From an uncultured Lachnospiraceae bacterium (GTDB lineage Bacteria; Bacillota; Clostridia; Lachnospirales; Lachnospiraceae): a DNA stretch of 6,802 nucleotides. Numbering within the stretch: position 1 is the stretch's first letter; the number at the start of each line of letters is the position of its first letter. Under the pieces are notes generated by a model. It made no database searches, was not told where the DNA came from, and worked only from the letters and a program-made list of their open reading frames with translations. This document shows, piece after piece, positions 1 to 5,398 of this stretch. The position numbers were made by a program, and so were the translations under genes. The stretch lies in NCBI GenBank assembly GCA_902797565.1, contig CADBTO010000305.1:1-6802 (forward strand), given 5' to 3'.

Positions 1-24
1 TAAGAACTCCGTATTAAGAACTCC
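1..24. repeat. Short direct repeat at the window edge
   Basis: TAAGAACTCC occurs at 1-10 and again at 15-24, a 14-bp period. It runs into the left edge, so more copies may lie outside the window. No gene covers it. Confidence 0.7.
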
Positions 25-26
25 TT

Positions 27-52
27 TGTGTGCGCATATGTTTTCGATACTG
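27..52. repeat. Displaced partial copy of the 44-bp repeat
   Basis: These 26 bp are identical to 169-194 and comprise TGTGCGCA (29-36), the spacer beginning TATGTTTTCG and the start of the next octamer. Identity breaks after TACTG at 52, where palindromic sequence begins, so this copy looks separated from the main array by about 93 bp of other sequence. Confidence 0.85.
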
Positions 53-90
53 AGGTTCCATTATTCGGCTGCGCCGAAGAATGAAACCTC
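52..90. repeat. Long hairpin, 18-bp arms with a 3-nt loop
   Basis: Arms 52-69 and 73-90 (GAGGTT... and ...AACCTC) are reverse complements at 16 of 18 positions around a 3-nt loop. On the transcribed minus strand it would form a strong hairpin about 140 nt after the transpeptidase stop. No run of T follows on either strand, so it is not a canonical intrinsic terminator. It could protect mRNA 3' ends or be part of a mobile palindromic element. Confidence 0.85.
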
Positions 91-96
91 TCCTGT

Positions 97-139
97 GGCA
101 AGATGCAGACCTTCGCTTCGCTTCGGGCTGCATCTTGCC
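97..139. repeat. Perfect 12-bp inverted repeat with a CTTCG-repeat loop
   Basis: GGCAAGATGCAG (97-108) and CTGCATCTTGCC (128-139) are perfect reverse complements. The 19-nt loop contains CTTCG three times in tandem (111-125). The hairpin lies about 90 nt after the transpeptidase stop and also lacks a following T-tract. Confidence 0.9.
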
Positions 140-145
140 TGGCGT

Positions 146-221
146 TACTGCGCACAGTCGGAGTTTCGTGTGTGCGCATATGTTTTCGATACTGCGCACA
201 GTCGGAGTTTCGTGTGTGCGC
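146..221. repeat. 44-bp tandem repeat with alternating inverted octamers every 22 bp
   Basis: Positions 146-177 and 190-221 are identical over 32 bp, with a period of 44 bp. Within the array, TGCGCACA (149-156 and 193-200) alternates with its reverse complement TGTGCGCA (171-178, and 7 of 8 bases at 215-222), start to start exactly every 22 bp with 14-bp spacers. The first and third spacers are identical (157-170 and 201-214); the middle one (179-192) differs. Each octamer can pair with either neighbour, giving mutually exclusive 7-8 bp hairpins. The array begins 5 nt after the transpeptidase stop. Identical spacers rule out a CRISPR array. I do not recognise the family. Confidence 0.9.
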
Positions 222-226
222 CCAAA

Positions 227-1705
227 CTACTCCGCCGGCTCCTGCGGCTCGTCCGGTGCAGCTTCCGCTTCGGCTGGCTCCGGCTCTTCCACCGGCTCCG
301 GCTCTTCCACACCATCCAATGAATACACGAGCACCGGGAAGCCCTTCTCCACATACCCGAAAATCTTTTCTGCCACAGCGGGCGGCAGATTGATGCAGCC
401 ATGCGAGCCGGACGTCTTGTAAATCTCGCCGCCAAACGCGCTCCGCCATTTGGCGTCATGCAGCCCCACATTCCCGTTGAACGGCATCCAATAGGACACT
501 GCCGAAGAGTAGTTCTCACCGACCAGCGTTGCATCCTGCTCTTTGTAGGTAATCGCGTAGGCCCCTTCCGGCGTCCCGTTCCCACGAGAGACATTCCCGG
601 ACACAAAATCCGAATCCAGCACACGTTCCCCATCTACATATAAAAATAAATGTTGTTTTGCTAAATTCACTTCCACATAGGACTCCCCGTAATAGGGCTG
701 CTCATGGGAGGCCGCAGTGCTCCGGTAAATAAATTCACGTTTCACATCCTTCCCGCCCTCCAGATCCTTTTTCAGCTGCTCAAACTCCGCGTCATAATTG
801 ATCCACCAGCCGTAATTCCCACCCTTCGGAATCTTCACCTTCTTGCCATAACTGGTCTTCAGCGGCATCGCCAGCCCGAATGTATTGTGTGCCCTGCCCA
901 TAGAAACCAGAAAGCTTTTGATCGCGGCGTCATCATAGTGGAACTTGAAGTTCTCGTCCCCCTTCAGCCACTTCGCCTGCTCGCTCTTGCGCACCATTTC
1001 CTCCCCGGCATCTCCCAGGTCGTAGGTGATCGTCACTGCCATCCGTTTGTTCAGAGCCTTCAACAGCTTTTGGAGTTTCTTATCTCCTGATTTTAATTCT
1101 GGCCCAAGATAAACCCCTGCCTCGCGCAGATTCAGATTAGGCTGCAGTTTTCTCAAAGCCTCCAATATCGCTTCTGTCAACGCATCCTTATCCACCTCTG
1201 TGCCATACACCTCCGGAATAACCACAAACTGCCCATCCTGGTATTCATAAGACGCGTCCCGGCTTTCCGTCACATCCCGCCCGATCACCGCGTCTAATGC
1301 AGAGACCTTCTCCCGCACGCGCTCCTCATCAATCTGGAAGCTTTTGCCGCACTGGTACTCAATCGTCCCACCGCCCAGCATCGCTCCGATCCATCCAAAG
1401 CCATTCTGGGCTTCCATCAGGTTTTCCACCTCGCCATGTGAAAGATCCAGGCGCATCCCGGCTTCTGCTGCCGTAATGACCTCATTATCTGTATCTTCCT
1501 CCACCAGCGTCAGCGTATATTTCATCGCTTCCTCAGCCAGCTTCTCCTTCATTGCCTCCACTTCTTCCCCAGAACTGTCCAGTCCGTTGATGGTACTGTT
1601 CGGAAAAAAATGACTGTTATAGTATACGGATACACCAATATACACACCCAGCAGCACAAGCACAAGAAAGCCGATGGCGATCCAGATTTTTGTACCGGTA
1701 CTCAT
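227..1705 (-). CDS. Membrane-anchored L,D-transpeptidase (YkuD domain, PG_binding_4-like region)
   Basis: A 492-residue cell-wall enzyme expected to form 3-3 cross-links in peptidoglycan, or to attach other acceptors to tetrapeptide stems. One hydrophobic segment (~7-29) after a short charged N-terminus anchors it in the membrane with the rest outside. Residues ~45-325 resemble the PG_binding_4 repeats found before YkuD in Gram-positive Ldt proteins. The YkuD domain spans ~342-463; the catalytic signature is H416 in GLHDAKW and SHGCINLP with C437 as nucleophile. The stretch DATLVGENYSSAVSYWMPFNG recalls Enterococcus faecium Ldtfm (from memory). Residues 466-492 are an acidic, proline-rich tail (EEPEPV repeated), probably disordered or wall-spanning. 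The ATG at 1705 overlaps nadE as ATGA, with a GAGGTGGAG ribosome site inside the end of nadE. It is the last gene of the visible operon; the stop lies 5 nt from the repeat array. Such enzymes are usually carbapenem-sensitive but resist most other beta-lactams; that is family knowledge. Confidence 0.95.
   Translation of the reverse strand: MSTGTKIWIAIGFLVLVLLGVYIGVSVYYNSHFFPNSTINGLDSSGEEVEAMKEKLAEEAMKYTLTLVEEDTDNEVITAAEAGMRLDLSHGEVENLMEAQNGFGWIGAMLGGGTIEYQCGKSFQIDEERVREKVSALDAVIGRDVTESRDASYEYQDGQFVVIPEVYGTEVDKDALTEAILEALRKLQPNLNLREAGVYLGPELKSGDKKLQKLLKALNKRMAVTITYDLGDAGEEMVRKSEQAKWLKGDENFKFHYDDAAIKSFLVSMGRAHNTFGLAMPLKTSYGKKVKIPKGGNYGWWINYDAEFEQLKKDLEGGKDVKREFIYRSTAASHEQPYYGESYVEVNLAKQHLFLYVDGERVLDSDFVSGNVSRGNGTPEGAYAITYKEQDATLVGENYSSAVSYWMPFNGNVGLHDAKWRSAFGGEIYKTSGSHGCINLPPAVAEKIFGYVEKGFPVLVYSLDGVEEPEPVEEPEPAEAEAAPDEPQEPAE
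276..311 (-). repeat. 18-bp tandem duplication in the transpeptidase C-terminal tail
   Basis: Two adjacent 18-bp units (276-293 and 294-311) match at 17 positions, differing only at the last base. In frame they encode the repeated hexapeptide EEPEPV in the acidic, proline-rich tail. Length variation of this tail between strains by slippage would be expected, since loss or gain of one unit keeps the frame. Confidence 0.85.
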
Positions 1706-3612
1706 AAACTCTCCACCTCATCCAACCAGATCCGGGCACAGGCATCACTGGGCATCCGGAAATCTCCTCGCGGAGAAAGCGCCACAGAGCCAACCTTCGG
1801 GCCATCCGGCAGGCAGCTTCGCTTGAACTGCTGCGCAAAAAACCTCCGGTAAAATGTCCTCATCCATTTTTTGACTGTTTCCTCTTGATACCGGCCCGCA
1901 AATGCATGCATACAAAGCCGGAAAATCTTGGACGGCGTAAACCCAAAGCGCATCATATAATACAAGAAGAAGTCGTGCAGCTCATACGGACCGACCAGAT
2001 CCTCGGTTTTCTGCTGTATCTCCCCGTCTTTTGGAGGCAAAAGTTCCGGTGAAACCGGCGTATCCAGGATATCCAGCAGAATTCTGGACAGCTTTCCGTC
2101 CTCTCCGGCAAATTCATCCGCATAAAACCGCACCAGATGCCGCACCAGGGTCTTGGGCACAGAAGCATTGACCCCATACATCGACATATGGTCGCCGTTG
2201 TACGTCGCCCAGCCGAGCGCCAGCTCCGAAAGGTCTCCGGTTCCGATGACCAGCCCGCCTTCCTTGTTTGCCACATCCATCAGGATCTGCGTCCGCTCCC
2301 GCGCCTGGCTGTTCTCGTAGGTGACATCCCGCACTTCCTCATCATGCCCGATATCCCGGAAATGAATCCGGACGCTCTCAGAAATCGGAATTTCCCGCAG
2401 TGTGCAGCCCAGTGTTTCCACAAGTTCCACCGCATTGCTGCGCGTACGCTCCGTCGTCCCGAATCCCGGCATCGTGATCGCGATGATTCCCGCGCGGTCG
2501 AGTTCCAGAAGATCAAACGCACGTACCGTCACAAGAAGTGCCAGCGTCGAATCCAATCCGCCGGAAATGCCCACCACAGCGTTTTTTGCCCCGGTATGTT
2601 CGAGCCGTTTCCGAAGCCCATAGCTTTGGATTCCCAGAATTTCCTCGCAGCGCTCCCTCCGACGCGCCTTGTCCCCCGGCACAAACGGCATCGGATCCAC
2701 AATCCGGCGAAGCGCCAGGCGTTCCGGCGCCAGCTTGAAATATACTTTTTCGTATACTTCGCCTTTTCGATAGGTGTTCATACGCCGCCGACGCGCCAGC
2801 ACAGTTCCCAGATCCACATCCGCATAGATCGCCCCTTCTGAAAACGGCCTGCTTTCCGCAAGCATCTGCCCGCATTCGCTGATCATCGAATGTCCGGAAT
2901 AGACCACGTCCTGTGTTGATTCCCCCATCCCTGCGTTTGCGTAGATATAGACGCCATACAGCCGCGCCGCCTGGCCATTCACCAGCTGACGCCTGTAACC
3001 GCGCTTCCCGATCATATCATCCGAAGCAGAAAGGTTTACAAGGATGGTCGCGCCAGCCATCGCCGCTGCCACCGAAGGCGGGGCCGGTGTCCAGAGATCC
3101 TCGCAAAGCTCCGCCCCGATACAGATATCCGGGAACTCCTCACAGGCAAAAAGGAGGCTCCGTCCGATGGGATAGCTGCGATTATACCAGCTGATCTCCG
3201 AGACCTCCTCCTCCCCTTCCACAAAGTGCCGCTTTTCATAATATTCATCATAATTCGGCAGATTTGCCTTGGGCACAAACCCAAGTACCTTTCCCCTGGA
3301 AATCCCTGCCGCCACATTCAAAAGCTTGCCTTCAAAACGCAGTGGAAGGCCGACAAACACGATCGCCTCCAGATCCTCCGTTGCATCTGCAATCCGCCGC
3401 AGTGCCTTCGTACTCTCATCCAATAGCAGGTCCTGGTAAAACAGGTCTCCACAGGTGTATCCCGTAATGCAAAGTTCCGGAAACACAATCACCCGCGCCC
3501 CCTGGAATGCAGCTTCCCGTATTGTTTCAATAATATATTCTGCATTTGTTTTCGGATCTGCCACCTTGACTTTCGGTGTCACTGCACAGACCCGTAAAAA
3601 TCCATCCAACAT
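1702..3612 (-). CDS. nadE: Glutamine-dependent NAD+ synthetase
   Basis: This enzyme makes NAD+ from nicotinic acid adenine dinucleotide, ATP and glutamine, the last step of cytoplasmic NAD synthesis. The 636-residue protein has the usual two domains. The N-terminal nitrilase-fold glutaminase (~5-290) carries the Glu-Lys-Cys triad: E46 in FPELCITGY, K115 in VPKANLPNY and C170 in GAELCEDLW. The C-terminal synthetase (~320-610) has the ATP-binding P-loop GISGGLDST (348-356), YENSQARER (432-440), and the GTGDLSELALGWATYNGDH segment (457-475) that contacts the dinucleotide and ATP. Because the glutaminase is fused, it can use glutamine rather than needing free ammonia. Length matches the long bacterial form. 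The ATG at 3612 has AGGAG 6 nt upstream. It follows the methyltransferase by 21 nt; its last codons overlap the transpeptidase start by 4 nt (ATGA). No truncation or lost catalytic residue was seen. Confidence 0.97.
   Translation of the reverse strand: MLDGFLRVCAVTPKVKVADPKTNAEYIIETIREAAFQGARVIVFPELCITGYTCGDLFYQDLLLDESTKALRRIADATEDLEAIVFVGLPLRFEGKLLNVAAGISRGKVLGFVPKANLPNYDEYYEKRHFVEGEEEVSEISWYNRSYPIGRSLLFACEEFPDICIGAELCEDLWTPAPPSVAAAMAGATILVNLSASDDMIGKRGYRRQLVNGQAARLYGVYIYANAGMGESTQDVVYSGHSMISECGQMLAESRPFSEGAIYADVDLGTVLARRRRMNTYRKGEVYEKVYFKLAPERLALRRIVDPMPFVPGDKARRRERCEEILGIQSYGLRKRLEHTGAKNAVVGISGGLDSTLALLVTVRAFDLLELDRAGIIAITMPGFGTTERTRSNAVELVETLGCTLREIPISESVRIHFRDIGHDEEVRDVTYENSQARERTQILMDVANKEGGLVIGTGDLSELALGWATYNGDHMSMYGVNASVPKTLVRHLVRFYADEFAGEDGKLSRILLDILDTPVSPELLPPKDGEIQQKTEDLVGPYELHDFFLYYMMRFGFTPSKIFRLCMHAFAGRYQEETVKKWMRTFYRRFFAQQFKRSCLPDGPKVGSVALSPRGDFRMPSDACARIWLDEVESL
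1709..1719 (-). promoter_or_regulatory. Ribosome binding site of the L,D-transpeptidase, embedded in the nadE 3' end
   Basis: GAGGTGGAGAG on the minus strand precedes the ATG at 1705 and at the same time encodes the final Glu-Val-Glu-Ser of NadE. Together with the ATGA overlap this is a classic arrangement for translational coupling. Confidence 0.75.
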
Positions 3613-3618
3613 ATTTTT

Positions 3619-3623
3619 CTCCT
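3619..3623 (-). promoter_or_regulatory. Ribosome binding site of nadE
   Basis: A consensus AGGAG followed by six A/T bases lies directly before the nadE ATG at 3612. It is the strongest ribosome site in the window and fixes the nadE start. Confidence 0.85.
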
Positions 3624-3633
3624 GAACAAAGAT

Positions 3634-4395
3634 CTATGCACGCTTCCGTGCCACAAAACAAATCCGCTGGCTGTCCTCCCGGACTGCGCCGCCTGTGTCC
3701 AGATCCAATTCCCTTTGCAGAAACAGGCCTGCATGCTCCAGCCAGCCCCGGATCTCTTCCCTGCCATATGCACGCTGGATATGCGTTTCATGGAACCTCT
3801 GGTACAGCCCGCTTTCGTCTTCCCGGACAAACAGTTCCAGGTCATAGATGTTCTCCTGCGTCTCTGGATCAAAACTGTTCTCCCAGACATAACAGGCATC
3901 CTCTCGCATCTCCGAAAACGTATTCTCCGCAAGGACTTCCTGATACTTATATCTTGAATTGATATCAAATATAAATATTCCATCCGGATCCAGATAATTC
4001 TGCACCAGTGCAAAGACCTGCTGCAGCTCCCCAGGGTCTGTGATATAATTGATGCAGTCACAGACCGACACGATCGCTGCCATTGTCCCATAAAGTTCAA
4101 AGCCACGCATATCCTGGTTCAGATAAAGGATCGGCCTTGCACCCTCAGGCGGTTCCATCTCCCGCGCGATCGCAAGCATATCCGGTGAAAGGTCGATCCC
4201 GGTCATGTCATAGCCGCGTGCGGCCAGCTCCCGTGTCATCCGTCCGGTTCCACATCCCAGTTCACATACCAGCCCGCCGCCGCATCCTTCCTCTGTCAGA
4301 ATCCGATGAATGGTATCCGCCCACTGTGCATAAGGCGTATCTTCCATAAACAGGTCATACACCTGTGCAAACGACGTATACATCTCGTCAGGCAT
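3634..4395 (-). CDS. Class I SAM-dependent methyltransferase (YqeM-like)
   Basis: A 253-residue soluble protein with a Rossmann-fold methyltransferase core. Motif I, the SAM-binding glycine loop, is VCELGCGTG (43-51). The acidic residue at the end of strand 2 is in GIDLS (66-70), and QDMRGFEL (94-101) matches motif II. IVSVCDCINYI (108-118) matches the strand-4 region that often lines the acceptor pocket. The N-terminal FAQVYDLFM..TPYAQW stretch (9-25) recalls Bacillus YqeM and related clostridial proteins; that comparison is from memory. No DNA- or RNA-binding extension is visible, so a small molecule or protein acceptor is plausible but unproven. The ATG at 4395 is favoured over M5 (4383) because AAGGTGG lies at a usable distance upstream. 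The start overlaps the hydrolase stop by 8 nt, and nadE begins 21 nt after its TAG stop. The methyltransferase class is secure; the acceptor substrate is not known. Confidence 0.9.
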   Translation of the reverse strand: MPDEMYTSFAQVYDLFMEDTPYAQWADTIHRILTEEGCGGGLVCELGCGTGRMTRELAARGYDMTGIDLSPDMLAIAREMEPPEGARPILYLNQDMRGFELYGTMAAIVSVCDCINYITDPGELQQVFALVQNYLDPDGIFIFDINSRYKYQEVLAENTFSEMREDACYVWENSFDPETQENIYDLELFVREDESGLYQRFHETHIQRAYGREEIRGWLEHAGLFLQRELDLDTGGAVREDSQRICFVARKRA

Positions 4396-5371
4396 CCCGA
4401 CCCACCTTCTTCATACAGCGCCGCAGCCACCGGTAAACATCCGCATAGACCTCTTCCCGGTTTGTTTCATTCAGGATCTCATGCCGTGCACCCGGATACA
4501 GCTTCTTGTGCACATCAAACAGTCCCGCCTCCTCATATAGCCCATACACCTCATTGATCCACTTCCCATGGCCTCCCACAGGATCCTCCTGTCCAGAGAT
4601 GATCAAAATTGGCAAATCACGTTTTATTTTTAATGCACTATCTAATTTCCTCCCTTCGTCAACCGCCGTGAGCAAGGCAATATAGAAATTAACAGAAAAA
4701 ATAAATCTTGTCTTCGGGTTCTCCAGGAATTTCTTTGCCACACCCAGATCCCGCGTCAGCCAGTTGTTTCCCAGGTCGCTTCCATCCACCGAGAAGCCCC
4801 GGTACTCCTTTTTGTCATGGGAAAGCGCCTTGATCGCCGAACTTTGCAAGTCTCCACCGCCAGGCAGACGCCTGAGTGACTTCAAAAACAGTAGTCCGCC
4901 GCGAACTGTACTTCCCTTTGCAGATCCTGTCCCTACAAGAATCGCCCCGGAAAAAGAAGGGAGCTTCGCAGAAAAATCCGCCAGAGTCTTCCGAACAAGA
5001 AACGACCCCATGCTGTGCCCCAGCATAAAATGAGGAAGTCCCGGAAACGCACTCCCGTTTTGCTCATAATCCGACACGATATCCGAAACCAGCACATCCG
5101 CCGGTTCTTTTGCATGGATCTTTCCCAGATCGTCTTCCGTCCGGATGCTCTGTCCATGTCCAACGTCGTCGTGCCCATAAACCAGAAAACCCTTGTCCGC
5201 CAGAAACCTGGCGAATTCGTCATACCGTTCTATGAACTCGCACATCCCGTGTACCAGCTGGATGAGTGCCACCGGCTGCCCATCCGGAATCCACCGCGCC
5301 CCATGAAGCGTGGTTCCATCGTCGTCTTTGGATGGAAATCCATATGTTTCAAATCGAATTGTTCCTGCCAT
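4388..5371 (-). CDS. Alpha/beta hydrolase, monoacylglycerol lipase / lysophospholipase type
   Basis: A 327-residue alpha/beta-fold hydrolase of the Hydrolase_4 (serine aminopeptidase S33-like) group, whose characterised members hydrolyse monoacylglycerols or lysophospholipids; the actual substrate here cannot be read from sequence. The oxyanion-loop motif LVHGM lies at 39-43, followed by GHDDVGHGQS (66-75), typical of this family. The nucleophile elbow GHSMG (118-122) puts the catalytic serine at S120; D263 in SGQEDPVG and H297 in GARHEIL complete the triad. Residues ~150-250 form the variable cap region. There is no signal peptide or clear membrane helix, so it is probably cytoplasmic or loosely membrane-associated. 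The ATG at 5371 is preceded by AGAGG with a 6-nt spacer. The gene follows recJ by 27 nt and its last 8 nt overlap the methyltransferase start (ATGCCTGA), which suggests co-translation. Fold and triad are secure; substrate is unknown. Confidence 0.9.
   Translation of the reverse strand: MAGTIRFETYGFPSKDDDGTTLHGARWIPDGQPVALIQLVHGMCEFIERYDEFARFLADKGFLVYGHDDVGHGQSIRTEDDLGKIHAKEPADVLVSDIVSDYEQNGSAFPGLPHFMLGHSMGSFLVRKTLADFSAKLPSFSGAILVGTGSAKGSTVRGGLLFLKSLRRLPGGGDLQSSAIKALSHDKKEYRGFSVDGSDLGNNWLTRDLGVAKKFLENPKTRFIFSVNFYIALLTAVDEGRKLDSALKIKRDLPILIISGQEDPVGGHGKWINEVYGLYEEAGLFDVHKKLYPGARHEILNETNREEVYADVYRWLRRCMKKVGRDA
4402..4408 (-). promoter_or_regulatory. Ribosome binding site deciding the methyltransferase start
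   Basis: AAGGTGG on the minus strand sits inside the last codons of the hydrolase, 6 nt before the ATG at 4395. The alternative ATG at 4383 has only a weak purine run in front of it, so the upstream start is preferred. Confidence 0.6.
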
Positions 5372-5377
5372 TCCACA

Positions 5378-5382
5378 CCTCT
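5378..5382 (-). promoter_or_regulatory. Ribosome binding site of the hydrolase gene
   Basis: On the minus strand AGAGG lies 6 nt before the ATG at 5371, within the 27-nt gap after recJ. It supports that start over the out-of-frame ATG at 5390. Confidence 0.75.
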
Positions 5383-5398
5383 TTTTCCATTCGTATGC

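Noticed and set aside
52..139. Intrinsic transcription terminator of the operon
   Set aside because: Two strong hairpins exist, but neither is followed by a run of T on the minus strand (or on the plus strand).
146..221. Possible CRISPR array
   Set aside because: The period is 44 bp, but the first and third spacers are identical, there are only two full copies, and no cas gene is present.
26..422. Three overlapping plus-strand open frames and a minus-strand frame at 14-199 in the repeat region
   Set aside because: They are low-complexity translations of the repeats and of the antisense of the transpeptidase tail. They have no ribosome site or recognisable domain, and openness in several frames follows from the repeated GC-rich units.
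145..633. Minus-strand 162-codon frame overlapping the transpeptidase 3' end
   Set aside because: It is an out-of-frame reading of the YkuD coding sequence with an Arg/Ser-rich composition typical of shadow frames.
2137..2841. Long plus-strand open frame of 234 codons opposite nadE
   Set aside because: It is an antisense shadow of a strongly conserved gene, with no recognisable domain and no neighbouring genes on that strand.
4600..4720. AT-rich patch in the hydrolase with a TTGACG-like -35 box (4657-4662, minus strand)
   Set aside because: No matching -10 box lies at 16-18 nt spacing, and the bases are explained by Lys/Ile/Asn codons of the hydrolase.
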